DNA of 64,000 nt, from the NCBI RefSeq assembly GCF_017353255.1, contig NZ_JAFMYU010000002.1, forward strand, positions 124,001 through 188,000. Direction: 5' to 3'. The notes beneath the pieces are model-generated. The model was not told the origin of the DNA and ran no database searches. It saw only the letters and a program-made list of their open reading frames with translations. Position 1 is the first letter of the stretch. Every line of letters starts with the position of its first letter. The position numbers and the translations under genes were made by a program. Below, one piece after another: positions 51,877 to 60,916 of the stretch. This DNA is from Fibrella aquatilis. GTDB lineage: Bacteria > Bacteroidota > Bacteroidia > Cytophagales > Spirosomataceae.

Positions 51877-52674
51877 ATGCAAACTGTACTTCATTTCGCG
51901 TCTGTGCTGGCCGCAGACCTCGCCGCTGGTGACGTAGTTGGCTTCACCTTCTTCACAGGCTACATGTCGATGCTGGCCGCTTCCATCTTCTTCTTTATGG
52001 AGCGGAGTCAAGTAGACGGTAAGTGGAAAACGTCGCTGCTGGTATCTGGCCTGATCACGTTCATCGCGGCCGTTCACTATTTTTACATGCGCGGCGTGTG
52101 GCTGGAAACCCACACCTCGCCAACGCAATTTCGCTACATCGACTGGACGCTGACCGTGCCCCTGATGTGCGTTGAGTTCTACCTGCTCATCAAACCTTAC
52201 GGTGGCAAAGCGAGTACCCTCTACAAACTAGTGGCCTACTCACTGCTAATGCTGGTAGCCGGCTATATTGGTGAGGCTATCCACCCAGAGCAGAGCATCC
52301 TGTGGGGTGTTATCTCAACGGTGGGTTATCTGGGCGTGATTTATGAAGCTACCGCCGGCGACGTGAAGAAAGTAGCCGATGCTTCATCGAACCCGGAGGT
52401 AAGCAAGGCGGTACGCCTGCTGCGTAACTTCGCCATCGTGGGCTGGGCCATTTACCCAATTGGCTACATGACCCTACCGGGCAACCTGTTGTCGGGCATG
52501 GGGCTAAACCTGGACCTGATCTATAACATCGCCGACGCGATCAACAAGATTGGTTTTGGCTTGGTTGTTTACAGCGCTGCTATGGCATCGACCCAAAACG
52601 AGCGCAGCCTCGAATCGGCTATCAGCGACCGCATCATGAGTGGCCAAACGGCTGGTCGTCCTGCCAAGGTTTAA
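51877..52674 (+). CDS. Proton-pumping microbial rhodopsin (proteorhodopsin/xanthorhodopsin-like)
   Basis: A 265-residue seven-helix retinal protein. Helix C reads RYIDWTLTVPLMCVE and gives the DTE triad: Asp89 acceptor, Thr93, Glu100 donor, as in outward proton pumps. His67 (AAVHYFY) matches the His that partners the acceptor, and retinal Lys224 is in AINKIGFG. The tuning position, 8 residues after Asp89, is Met97, the green-absorbing type. Gly144 in ILWGVIST aligns with bacteriorhodopsin Trp138 and xanthorhodopsin Gly178, the opening for a carotenoid antenna. No retinal or carotenoid gene is in the window. A bidirectional terminator follows. Confidence 0.95.
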   Translation: MQTVLHFASVLAADLAAGDVVGFTFFTGYMSMLAASIFFFMERSQVDGKWKTSLLVSGLITFIAAVHYFYMRGVWLETHTSPTQFRYIDWTLTVPLMCVEFYLLIKPYGGKASTLYKLVAYSLLMLVAGYIGEAIHPEQSILWGVISTVGYLGVIYEATAGDVKKVADASSNPEVSKAVRLLRNFAIVGWAIYPIGYMTLPGNLLSGMGLNLDLIYNIADAINKIGFGLVVYSAAMASTQNERSLESAISDRIMSGQTAGRPAKV

Positions 52675-52683
52675 CGCTACGCT

Positions 52684-52735
52684 TTATTCAATAAAAAACC
52701 CCCGTCCAGCAGGTCGGGGGTTTTTTATTGAATAA
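52684..52735. terminator. Bidirectional rho-independent terminator
   Basis: Arms 52684-52704 and 52715-52735 are perfectly complementary (AATAAAAAACCCCCG with its complement), giving a GC stem flanked by A and T runs on both strands. It serves the convergent rhodopsin and topoisomerase IB genes. Confidence 0.93.
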
Positions 52736-52746
52736 CAGATTGCTAA

Positions 52747-53820
52747 TCAGTTGATTTGATTCTTCTTAGTGCGTTCTTTCAGAAATGACAGAAGTAATTT
52801 CTCCACGCCGTCGAGCCCGTAAGGTGATGTTTGGCGATAGCGATTTTTGTTTTGTATGTACGGATTCAGATCAGCGCACTCATAGGCATCGAGTACCTCT
52901 GGGTGGACGTAGTGCTTGCGGCAAACCGTACGCGTGTTACCCAGCCGGTGCGACACCTCGTCGAGCACGGTGTTCACGTTCTTTTTGGCTTCTTTTTCGG
53001 TCGTGAACGGCCCCAACTCCACCAGCAGTCGCAGGGCGTTGGTGGTGCCGGCCCAAGTGCGGAAATCTTTGGCCGAAAACTCATCACCCATCGTTTCGTG
53101 CAAGTACTCGTTCACCATCCCGGAGTCGATAGGGTGTCGGTCGCTGGCATCGTCAATATACTGGAAAAGCTCTTTTCCCGGAATATCGCGGCAGGCTTTC
53201 ACCAACTTGGCCAGGCGTTTGTCGTGAAGCGTGATGTCGTGATAAATGCCTTTTTTCCCTTTAAAACTAAACCGCACGTCTTTGTCGGTGGCTTTCACGT
53301 GGCGGTCTTTCAGTGTAGTAAGGCCATACGAGCCATACTCTTTTTCGTAGGCTGCATTCCCCACCCGAATCAGTGTTTGCTCCATCACGCTAAGAGCAAT
53401 GGCAATCACTTTCTCGCGCGACAGTGTGGGTTGCTGCAAGTCTTCGTGCAGCCGTTTCCGCAGTTGGGGCAGTTGTTCGCCGAAGGCCTCCATCCGATAG
53501 AACTTCGTCTCGCTCCTGATGGCGTTCCAGTTGGTATGGTAACGGTACTGTTTGCGCCCCTTGGCATCTACGCCCGTGGCCTGCAAATGACCATTGGGCT
53601 TAGGGCAAATCCAGACGCGCTCGTAGGCGGGGGGGAGGGCCATACGCCGGATTCGTTCCAGCGTGGCTTCATCGTCAACGAGTTGCCCGTTGGGGTCCAC
53701 ATATTCATACTTATCACCTTTGGCCCGGCGCGAAAGGCCCGGCATGGTGTCGCTGACGTAGACAAGTTTGGCGGCCCGTGCTACTTTGGCGGGGTCCTGG
53801 GCCAATGCTAAAAGGTTCAT
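52747..53820 (-). CDS. DNA topoisomerase IB (poxvirus type)
   Basis: A 357-residue type IB topoisomerase starting at 53820 (MNLLALAQDP). The N-terminal domain holds YEYVDPNGQ and the PPAYERVWICP motif; the catalytic core shows LIRVGNAAYEKEYGSYGLTTL, RFSFKGKKG (Lys), KDFRTWAGT (Arg), and the nucleophile Tyr in RKHYVHPEVL near the C-terminus. These enzymes relax supercoils through a 3'-phosphotyrosine. The family is chromosomal in many Bacteroidota. Confidence 0.93.
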   Translation of the reverse strand: MNLLALAQDPAKVARAAKLVYVSDTMPGLSRRAKGDKYEYVDPNGQLVDDEATLERIRRMALPPAYERVWICPKPNGHLQATGVDAKGRKQYRYHTNWNAIRSETKFYRMEAFGEQLPQLRKRLHEDLQQPTLSREKVIAIALSVMEQTLIRVGNAAYEKEYGSYGLTTLKDRHVKATDKDVRFSFKGKKGIYHDITLHDKRLAKLVKACRDIPGKELFQYIDDASDRHPIDSGMVNEYLHETMGDEFSAKDFRTWAGTTNALRLLVELGPFTTEKEAKKNVNTVLDEVSHRLGNTRTVCRKHYVHPEVLDAYECADLNPYIQNKNRYRQTSPYGLDGVEKLLLSFLKERTKKNQIN

Positions 53821-53998
53821 AGGGATTGTTGTGAAAAGCGGGCCGTACAAAGGCGACCATCTGTTAGAACCGGTGGGCAGTTGGTGTAGTTTGGCGCGGT
53901 AAATAAGATTCGCACGGCAGGCCGGTACCGCGCCGTAACGCTCGGCTGCCTAACTTGCCGGCCTGAAACCTCTGCCTGCCAACTTCTTATCAATCAAG

Positions 53999-54675
53999 AT
54001 GACCCTTCTGTATCAACGCCTTCAGGAAAAAAAAGTCAAATTTAATCATGTTTGTGAAGTAGGCGTTTACGTACCTACTGTATCGAACATTGGCGATTTT
54101 ATTCGAGACGGCATATCCGCCACCCTGGTGGAAGCCGACCCCGTTATTGCCAAGGAAATAGAGACGTATTTTAAAGGGTACGACATACGCGTTTATCCGT
54201 TTGCCATGTGGGATTATAACGGCGTATTGCAATTATCGAAAGCCGAAGCGTCCACATTCGTGTCAGCCCTGGCCTCGAGTCCGGCGCTGGAGAATGATGG
54301 TTTCAAAGTTAATGCCAGTACACATTTGAAGTGCCCTGCAAGCGTTTTTCGGAGATCGATACTGGTGAATTTGACCTCTTAAGCATTGATATTGAGGGTA
54401 GTGAGTGGTATGTGCTAAAATACATGGTCAGCCGTCCGAACGTTATTTCCGTAGAGACGCACGGCAAATTTTACGTCAATCCGTTTATCAACGAAATAAA
54501 GGCATGGATGTTGAAAAACAACTATATCATTTGGTATAAAGACCGAAGCGATAGCGTATATGTAAAAAAAGAATTTATTGACATTACTAGCTATGAAAAA
54601 ATAGCGTTGATATTGAAAAATACCTGGCTCGAACTGCGTCGGCAGAAACGGCATTTTCGGTTATCTAAAAAATAA
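53999..54675 (+). pseudogene. FkbM family methyltransferase, broken by a -1 frameshift
   Basis: Two overlapping frames encode consecutive parts of one FkbM-type SAM-dependent methyltransferase. The first (from ATG 53999) has VCEVGVYVPTVSNIGDFI and TLVEADPVIAKEI; the second continues from VPCKRFSEIDTGEFDLLSIDIEGSEWYVLKY to the stop at 54675. The break is at about 54325-54334, where AAGTGCCC is found in place of the AAGGTGCCC expected from the family motif, so one G appears lost. The gene is markedly AT-rich compared with neighbours, suggesting transfer. A sequencing error cannot be excluded. Confidence 0.8.
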
Positions 54676-54683
54676 ATAGCTGT

Positions 54684-55271
54684 TTACATAGATTGGCTCT
54701 TTTTTACAGCTTTGCCAAAGCTGAGCAGGCCCAGCGCCAGCAAATAATGGTAGGCATCAATAGGGTGAATAGGGAGGGCCACATTGTTGACTTTGGTGGC
54801 GAAGGCCATGAGCATCACACCCACCACCAGCCACACCGCCCAGTGCTGTTTGCGTAGCAGCGCAAACACGGCCAGCAGCATCACCAGAAGGATACCTAAC
54901 GCCGACACCACCGGCGCAAACACCCGCACCGTGGGTAAAAACAGGAGCACAAACAGCACTACGCCCCCCACCACCGTGGCCCCAAACACTACCGACGTGG
55001 CGGGTCGCTGTAGGGCAAGCGCGTAGGTGGCCACCACCAGGCAAATCACCCCTAAACTGCCCGCCAGCGTGGTCAGCGACTGATGCAGCGGCTCCAGCGC
55101 GGCAAGCCCGGCGAAGGTTAAAACGCCCACCAGCGCGGCCAGCGAGATGGTTAAAAAGAAGAAACCCCAGAGAATTCGGTTGAAAAAAGGAAGCCGCTGA
55201 AACGACGTAGCGTAGACCCCCAAACCCGTAGCGGCCAGCACCGCATCGGAGAGCATATGCGAAAGAATCAT
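54684..55271 (-). CDS. Multi-helix membrane protein (possible DUF6962/ceramidase-like)
   Basis: A 195-residue inner-membrane protein starting at 55271 (MILSHMLSDAVLAA), with about seven hydrophobic segments and few loops. The pattern LSDAVLAATGLGVYA ... WGFFFLTISLAALVG, and HPIDAYHYLLALGLLSFGK near the end, recalls the ceramidase-like DUF6962 group, but I am not sure. It converges with the broken FkbM gene and is divergent from sucD. Confidence 0.7.
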   Translation of the reverse strand: MILSHMLSDAVLAATGLGVYATSFQRLPFFNRILWGFFFLTISLAALVGVLTFAGLAALEPLHQSLTTLAGSLGVICLVVATYALALQRPATSVVFGATVVGGVVLFVLLFLPTVRVFAPVVSALGILLVMLLAVFALLRKQHWAVWLVVGVMLMAFATKVNNVALPIHPIDAYHYLLALGLLSFGKAVKKSQSM

Positions 55272-55364
55272 TGCGGAAGGTAATGTTTTTCGGTCTACTT
55301 TTACGCCTCTTTTAGCAGAATATAACGTCAACGCGCAGGCATCGCCTACGATCCACGAACAGCA

Positions 55365-56240
55365 ATGAGCGTATTAGTAAACAAGGACTCAAAAGTGATA
55401 GTACAGGGCTTTACAGGCTCTGAAGGCTCTTTTCACGCCCAGCAGATGATTGAATACGGCACCAACGTGGTGGGTGGCGTAACCCCCGGAAAAGGCGGAC
55501 AAACCCACCTCGACCGGCCCGTGTTCAACACCGTTCGGGAAGCCGTGGAAACAGCCGGTGCCGACACGTCGATCATTTTTGTGCCGCCCGCATTTGCCGC
55601 CGACGCGATCATGGAAGCCACCGAAGCAGGCATCAAAGTTATCATCTGCATTACCGAAGGCATCCCGACCGAAGATATGGTGGACGTGAAGGCGTTCATG
55701 AAAGGCAAACCCGCCCGCCTTATCGGTCCCAACTGCCCAGGTGTGATGACCGCCGGTGAATGCAAAGTGGGCATCATGCCCGCCTTCATTTTCCAGAAAG
55801 GTAAAGTAGGCATCGTTTCGAAATCAGGCACCCTTACTTACGAAGCCGTTGACCAACTCACCAAAGCCGGTTTGGGCCAGACCACGGCCATCGGCATTGG
55901 TGGTGACCCCATCATTGGCACCACCACCAAAGAGGCTGTTGAACTGCTCATGAACGACCCCGAAACCGAAGCCATCGTGATGATCGGTGAAATTGGTGGG
56001 GGTATGGAAGCCGAAGCCGCCCGCTGGATCAAAGCCGACGGCAACCGTAAACCTGTAGTAGGCTTCATTGCTGGCCAGACCGCCCCGAAAGGTCGCCGGA
56101 TGGGCCATGCCGGGGCCATTGTGGGTGGTGCCGACGACACCGCCGCCGCCAAAATGGCCATCATGCGCGAGTGCGGCATCTACGTAGTTGAGTCGCCCGC
56201 TATGATCGGTGACACCATGCTGAAGGCGCTTGGAAAATAA
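55365..56240 (+). CDS. sucD: Succinate-CoA ligase, alpha subunit
   Basis: A 291-residue subunit of the TCA-cycle enzyme interconverting succinyl-CoA and succinate with substrate-level phosphorylation. The CoA-binding Rossmann domain ([19 protein letters not shown]), IIGPNCPG-type motif ([18 protein letters not shown]), [14 protein letters not shown] and the phosphohistidine in [10 protein letters not shown] (His about 248) are all present. sucB-type or sucC genes are not adjacent, as is usual in Bacteroidota. The stop is followed at once by the inverted repeat at 56258. Confidence 0.97.
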   Translation: MSVLVNKDSKVIVQGFTGSEGSFHAQQMIEYGTNVVGGVTPGKGGQTHLDRPVFNTVREAVETAGADTSIIFVPPAFAADAIMEATEAGIKVIICITEGIPTEDMVDVKAFMKGKPARLIGPNCPGVMTAGECKVGIMPAFIFQKGKVGIVSKSGTLTYEAVDQLTKAGLGQTTAIGIGGDPIIGTTTKEAVELLMNDPETEAIVMIGEIGGGMEAEAARWIKADGNRKPVVGFIAGQTAPKGRRMGHAGAIVGGADDTAAAKMAIMRECGIYVVESPAMIGDTMLKALGK

Positions 56241-56257
56241 AGAGTGAAGGAGATAAA

Positions 56258-56386
56258 GAGTGAAAGAGATAACGAGTGAAAGAGTGATCATTCACCGCAC
56301 AAAAAACTGCGACTGGCTATCTGGTAGGCCATCAGCATTTCATCTGCGCTGTATTATCACTCTTTCACTCGTTATCTCTTTCACTC
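56258..56386. repeat. Inverted repeat with perfect 31-nt arms; right arm is coding
   Basis: Arms 56258-56288 and 56356-56386 are exact reverse complements (GAGTGAAAGAGATAACGAGT...), loop 67 nt. Further GAGTGAAGGAGATAAAGAG words extend left to the sucD stop. The right arm is read as the signal-peptide-like start of the DUF4271 protein. Confidence 0.95.
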
Positions 56387-57504
56387 TTTCACTTTTCGCT
56401 CAGGGCCGTCAGGAGGGCGTTGGCCCCGAACAGCTGTATTTTCCCGTACATGACCTTCAGGCCGACCTGCTGGTTTATGACGAGGCGTTCAAAACGTACG
56501 TCCCTTACATAACGGAACAACACGCCAGTGAACAAGCCCTGAGCGCTTATGTTGACGTGGAAAGCAACCGGCGTTATAAACTCCTGCTACAGAGCAAAGC
56601 CGATGGTTTTCTATTTATCGAAGCCGCCCTTCGCCGCAAATGTCCCGCCGGGCAGTGGCTCGTGCTCGACCTCGACAGCCTGTTTCAGGTTTACAAAAAG
56701 CCGCAGCTGTTCATCACGCTTTACGGAGCCGCCGGAGCCGCCAATTGGCAGGCTTACATTGGCCACCCCCGGTCGGCGGCGGGGCAAACTATCCGGCTCA
56801 ACGACGACCTGCTGAGCGTACGTCCCCGCAATTTTTCGGGCTTCATCAGCTTTTTCAGCGCCGGTCTGTTGTTTCTGTTGGCCGTCCACGCCTTTCTGAT
56901 CAGTTTCTTCCGGCGCGCTTTTCAAACATTCTACAACCCCCTCAACCTCATCACCGCCGACCCAGCCGACGATTCGTTCCTGATCAACAGGCCCTTGGGG
57001 CGGGTATCGATGGCATTTACGTTGGCACTAAGCCTCAGCATGGCGTTTTTGTTCATGTATGTGCAGCACCTGAACATCAACCTGTTCAGCATGGGTACCC
57101 TGCTGCCACATGAGTCCGGCTTTGGCACTATTGTATTTAACTACGGCATCATTAGTGGCCTGATTTTCCTGTCGCTGCTGGCCAAGTACGCGTTTGTTGC
57201 TGCCGTGGGTAGCCTATATAAGTTCGACACCATTGTAAACCTGCACTATTTCCGGGTGATCCAGTCGTCGCTGCTGTTTATTACAATCCTGATCATTCTG
57301 GTGGCGGCGCTGAACCCCGGCAACATGGTCGAGATTCCGGTTAGTTACGTGCTGCTGCCGTTTATTGTTTTCTATCTGGCCCGCCTTGCCTGGCTCTACG
57401 TAACCCTAGTGGGCCAACTCCCGGTCAAGAATCTGTATTTATTTTCGTACCTTTGTATCGTAGAATTGATTCCTCTCGTAGTCGGTATCCGCTTTGCCGT
57501 TTGA
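56260..57504 (+). CDS. DUF4271 family membrane protein
   Basis: Up to 414 residues. The mature part begins about QGRQEGVGPEQLYFPVHDL, an extracytoplasmic domain, followed by six or so membrane helices (FFSAGLLFLLAVHAFLISFF and later) with the DUF4271 pattern near the end. No ATG exists upstream of the conserved part: GTG at 56260 or 56284 are possible starts, both inside an inverted repeat. The only hydrophobic signal-like segment, CIITLSLVISFTLSLFAQ, is translated from the right arm of that repeat. The gene precedes hemD and the T9SS cluster; function unknown. Confidence 0.8.
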   Translation: MKEITSERVIIHRTKNCDWLSGRPSAFHLRCIITLSLVISFTLSLFAQGRQEGVGPEQLYFPVHDLQADLLVYDEAFKTYVPYITEQHASEQALSAYVDVESNRRYKLLLQSKADGFLFIEAALRRKCPAGQWLVLDLDSLFQVYKKPQLFITLYGAAGAANWQAYIGHPRSAAGQTIRLNDDLLSVRPRNFSGFISFFSAGLLFLLAVHAFLISFFRRAFQTFYNPLNLITADPADDSFLINRPLGRVSMAFTLALSLSMAFLFMYVQHLNINLFSMGTLLPHESGFGTIVFNYGIISGLIFLSLLAKYAFVAAVGSLYKFDTIVNLHYFRVIQSSLLFITILIILVAALNPGNMVEIPVSYVLLPFIVFYLARLAWLYVTLVGQLPVKNLYLFSYLCIVELIPLVVGIRFAV

Positions 57505-57579
57505 CGAGTGCTTGCTGATTTACCCATACCTATTCCACCGCCCAGCAGGCCGGAATGCTTAAAAACTGAGTTAGATTCA

Positions 57580-58365
57580 ATGAGCCAAACCAGCACTCAG
57601 CCCGCCGAGGACCGTCTGACGAAAGTCACCCAGATTTTAGTTACCCAAGCCAAACCCGCCGACGATAAATCGCCCTATTTTGAGTTAGCGTCTAAGTACA
57701 GCATCACCGTCGATTTCCGCCCATTCATTGAGATTCAGGGCGTTTCATTCAAAGACTTTCGGCGGCAGAAAATCAATATCCTGGAGCACACGGCCATCAT
57801 TTTCACCAGCCGTAACGCTATCGACAACTTCTTCCGCATTTGTCAGGAAGGCCGCATCGAGGTGCCCATCGATATGAAGTATTTCTGCATTTCGGAGCAG
57901 ACGGCCAACTACCTCCAGAAATACATCGTCATTCGGAAGCGGAAGATCTTCTCTGGTACCAAAACTGCCAAAGAGCTCTTTGACCTGATTCGGAAGCACA
58001 AGACCGAGAAGTTCCTGTTCCCCTGCTCGAACATCCGCAGCAACGACATCCCCGATTTTATGGACACCGGTGGCCTGCAACTGACCGAGGCCGTCATGTA
58101 CGAGACCGTGGCAACAGACCTCTCGGACTTGGCCGTGGCGCAGTATGATATCATCGCGTTTTTCAGCCCGTCGGGGGTGGCTTCGCTGATGAGTAACTTC
58201 CCTGATTATAAACAAAATGGCACGCGCATGGCTGCTTTTGGTCCCACCACGGCCAAGGCTATCATCGATGCCGGACTGATCCTCGATATTGAAGCACCCT
58301 TACCGAATGCACCCTCGATGACGGGGGCGTTGGACCTCTACATTCGTAAAGCCAACAATTTATAG
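57580..58365 (+). CDS. hemD: Uroporphyrinogen-III synthase
   Basis: A 261-residue HemD-family protein that closes the tetrapyrrole ring in heme synthesis. It starts at 57580 (MSQTSTQPAEDRLTKVTQILVTQAKP). Two alternating alpha/beta domains are visible; typical positions are AIIFTSRNAIDNFF, FLFPCSNIRSNDIPD, and IIAFFSPSGVASL with AAFGPTTAKAI in the C-terminal half, which correspond to the conserved FTSxNAV and GPxTA motifs of the family. A terminator follows before porP. Confidence 0.92.
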   Translation: MSQTSTQPAEDRLTKVTQILVTQAKPADDKSPYFELASKYSITVDFRPFIEIQGVSFKDFRRQKINILEHTAIIFTSRNAIDNFFRICQEGRIEVPIDMKYFCISEQTANYLQKYIVIRKRKIFSGTKTAKELFDLIRKHKTEKFLFPCSNIRSNDIPDFMDTGGLQLTEAVMYETVATDLSDLAVAQYDIIAFFSPSGVASLMSNFPDYKQNGTRMAAFGPTTAKAIIDAGLILDIEAPLPNAPSMTGALDLYIRKANNL

Positions 58366-58390
58366 TTAGTTGGCGTTGTCCTGCAACGTA

Positions 58391-58440
58391 AGCCGAGACC
58401 TGAGGGTATATGTTACCGCCTCTGGTTTCGGCTTCTTTTT
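58391..58440 (+). terminator. Rho-independent terminator after hemD
   Basis: AAGCCGAGACCTGAGG pairs with CCTCTGGTTTCGGCTT (two mismatches) around a short loop, followed by CTTTTT. It lies 30 bp past the hemD stop. Confidence 0.75.
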
Positions 58441-58517
58441 GATCAATATTTTGCGTTTTCGTGCGTTAATCTGGTAATTCGGCATCAGACATACACAGCC
58501 TGAAATCTTTGTTGCAT

Positions 58518-59480
58518 ATGCTTCGTAAACTCTACGTGTTGTTGGGCGTCTGTCTGCTCGCGCTACCGGCGTTGGGGCAAACAGATCCTCAGTTTAGCTT
58601 TTTCATGTTCACGCCCACGTACCTGAACCCGGCGGCGGTTGGTGCAGAAGGCGTTACGCGGCTGCAACTGATTCACCGCAGCCAGTGGACGGGATATCAG
58701 GCACCAAGTAACTTCGGTGGCGCACCTACCTCGCAGCTCATCACCGCCGACCTGCCCCTGAACAAGATCAACAGCGGCGTGGGTATTTATGCGTTCAATG
58801 ATGTGGTAGGGCCGCAAACCAACCAAACCGTGCAATTGGCCTATTCATATCGGTTGCCGATAAAAAACGGTGCACTTCGGATTGGGGTGCAGGCCGGCCT
58901 TGAAAGCCAGCGCATTGATTATTCGGGTATTATTTTACCAGATCCAAGTGGGCCTGATCCTCTGGTACCAACGGGTCAGTATTCGCAGTTTCAGCCCGAT
59001 TTCAGCGCGGGTTTGTACTACAGCACCGTGGATTACTGGGTTGGTGCCAGCATATTTCACCTCACCACGCCTGCTTACAGATTGGGCACCGAGCGAGGTG
59101 TAAACCCATTGTCACGGACAGCTTATTTCTCGGCTGGCTATAAACTGGGGCTTACCTACGCCATCGACCTGCAACCGTCTGTATTGTACCGATACGTAGA
59201 GGGTAATCAACTCGCGTCTACTTATGACCTGAGCCTGTTGGCTACATACGACGGACGATATTCTGTTGGCGCTTCCTACCGTCACCAAGAGTCGATCACA
59301 CTGCTGGCAACGGCTAATGTGCTTAATAATAAAGCGCGGCTGGGTTTTGCTTATGACGTGGTCTCCTACGGGCAGAGCACCAAGCGGCCCGGCTCGTTCG
59401 AGTTGTTGCTCAGCTATGTGTTGCCCGCACCGAGCAGCAGTCCCAAGCCTATTGTTCGTACGCCCCGTTTCCGCTATTGA
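58518..59480 (+). CDS. porP: PorP/SprF family type IX secretion outer-membrane protein
   Basis: A 320-residue outer-membrane barrel with signal peptide (MLRKLYVLLGVCLLALPALGQ) and the PorP/SprF signature FSFFMFTPTYLNPAAVGAEG and RSQWTGYQ near the N-terminus, followed by beta strands to the end. PorP-like proteins couple T9SS substrates to the cell surface or pair with motility adhesins. It lies directly upstream of gldK, in the porPKLMN order. The ATG at 58518 is preferred to a TTG at 58509. Confidence 0.92.
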   Translation: MLRKLYVLLGVCLLALPALGQTDPQFSFFMFTPTYLNPAAVGAEGVTRLQLIHRSQWTGYQAPSNFGGAPTSQLITADLPLNKINSGVGIYAFNDVVGPQTNQTVQLAYSYRLPIKNGALRIGVQAGLESQRIDYSGIILPDPSGPDPLVPTGQYSQFQPDFSAGLYYSTVDYWVGASIFHLTTPAYRLGTERGVNPLSRTAYFSAGYKLGLTYAIDLQPSVLYRYVEGNQLASTYDLSLLATYDGRYSVGASYRHQESITLLATANVLNNKARLGFAYDVVSYGQSTKRPGSFELLLSYVLPAPSSSPKPIVRTPRFRY

Positions 59481-59707
59481 TTAGCTAGTTAGTTGGAAAA
59501 TAGGGTCATCTGAGCGCGTATCAACATTTTGGCGCTATTCTTGTTAGGCAGTTTGCAGCCTCCAGGCTAATTTTGACGGTTAACCGTTTTTGCCATTTAC
59601 TGGAATGCGTCTGCGTTTCAGTCTAATTAACCCAGTTCATACAATAAGCAGACGTATTTTCGTTCTTACGACAGGTCTTGCAAAAGTTTTTTATGCTTTC
59701 TACAAAT

Positions 59708-60859
59708 ATGAAATCGAACCGAATGCCAGCACTCTTTTTCCGAGGTGTATGGGTTGTGGCGGCCGTTTTGGCTCTGCAAAGCTGCGGCTTTGTGAAGTCG
59801 AAATTTGGGGGTGGAAAAAAGGGTGACGTTGGTGTAACCAATGGCGAAGTAGTAGCGAATGCCCGTCCGGGTTATAAGCAAACGACGCCCTATGGCATGG
59901 TGCTGGTACCGTCAGGCTCGTTTATCATGGGTCAGGCCGATGAAGATGTAGCGGCAACGCAGATCAACATGAACCGGCGCGTGACCATCAGTTCGTTCTA
60001 CATGGACGATACCGAAATTACCAACCACGAGTATCGCCAATACGTAAATGCACTCCTGGCCGACTCGGCTTCAACCATTGGCGAAGAAGAGATTATGGCT
60101 AAGTATTATCCTGATACGGCAGTCTGGAAAAACGACTTTACCTACCATAACGGTGATCCTATGCTGGAGTACTACTACGGTCATCCGGCGTTTGATACTT
60201 ACCCGGTAGTAGGCGTAAGCTGGAAGGCGGCTCAACACTTCTGCCAGTGGCGTACTAACTTGTATAATGACTACCGCACCAAAGAGGGTATGTTTAACTC
60301 GCCCCGGTTCCGATTGCCATCGGAAGCAGAATGGGAGTGGGCTGCCCGTGGTGGCAAGCAGGGTGCTAAATACCCTTGGGGCAATCCCTACGTAGCCAAC
60401 GGTAAAGGCTGCTACCTGGCTAACTTCAAACCACAGCGCGGCAACTTCGACGCCGACGGCTATCCATACACTGCCCCTGCTAACAAGTTTAATCCCAACG
60501 ACTACGGCCTCTATAATATGGCTGGTAATGTGGCCGAATGGTGCCGTGATGCCTACGCCGAAAACTCGAACGCCATTGTGTGGGACATGAACCCTGACAA
60601 CCAAAACGCCGACGAACCCCGCAAGGTGGTACGTGGCGGTTCATGGAAAGATATCGCCTATTACCTAGAGTCAGGCACCCGGACCTACGAAGACGAAAAT
60701 TCGCGTCGGTCATACATTGGGTTCCGTTCGGTGATGGACAACCTCGAAGGTCGTACAGCTACGGCACGGGGTGGTCGTCAGTCGGCCAGCAGCCGTTCGT
60801 CTAAATCGTCGAAGTCAGCCAAGGGTGGCGGCGGCAGTGGCACGGGCATGCGCAAATAA
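59708..60859 (+). CDS. gldK: T9SS/gliding ring lipoprotein GldK
   Basis: A 383-residue lipoprotein starting at 59708 (MKSNRMPALFFRGVW); an ATG at 59693 is also possible. The lipobox is LALQSC. The mature part is an FGE-sulfatase-like domain (GMVLVPSGSFIMGQADED, FRLPSEAEWEWAARGG, GLYNMAGNVAEWCRDAY, VVRGGSWKD) as in GldK/PorK, which forms the periplasmic ring with GldN. The C-terminus is a Ser/Gly/Lys-rich tail. A 227-bp space precedes it, with a TATTTTCG box near 59654 that might be its promoter. Confidence 0.95.
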   Translation: MKSNRMPALFFRGVWVVAAVLALQSCGFVKSKFGGGKKGDVGVTNGEVVANARPGYKQTTPYGMVLVPSGSFIMGQADEDVAATQINMNRRVTISSFYMDDTEITNHEYRQYVNALLADSASTIGEEEIMAKYYPDTAVWKNDFTYHNGDPMLEYYYGHPAFDTYPVVGVSWKAAQHFCQWRTNLYNDYRTKEGMFNSPRFRLPSEAEWEWAARGGKQGAKYPWGNPYVANGKGCYLANFKPQRGNFDADGYPYTAPANKFNPNDYGLYNMAGNVAEWCRDAYAENSNAIVWDMNPDNQNADEPRKVVRGGSWKDIAYYLESGTRTYEDENSRRSYIGFRSVMDNLEGRTATARGGRQSASSRSSKSSKSAKGGGGSGTGMRK

Positions 60860-60916
60860 TCCTGAATATTCCTTACCAATCCACTTTACATCCGTTAATC
60901 ATCTGTAAACCAACTC

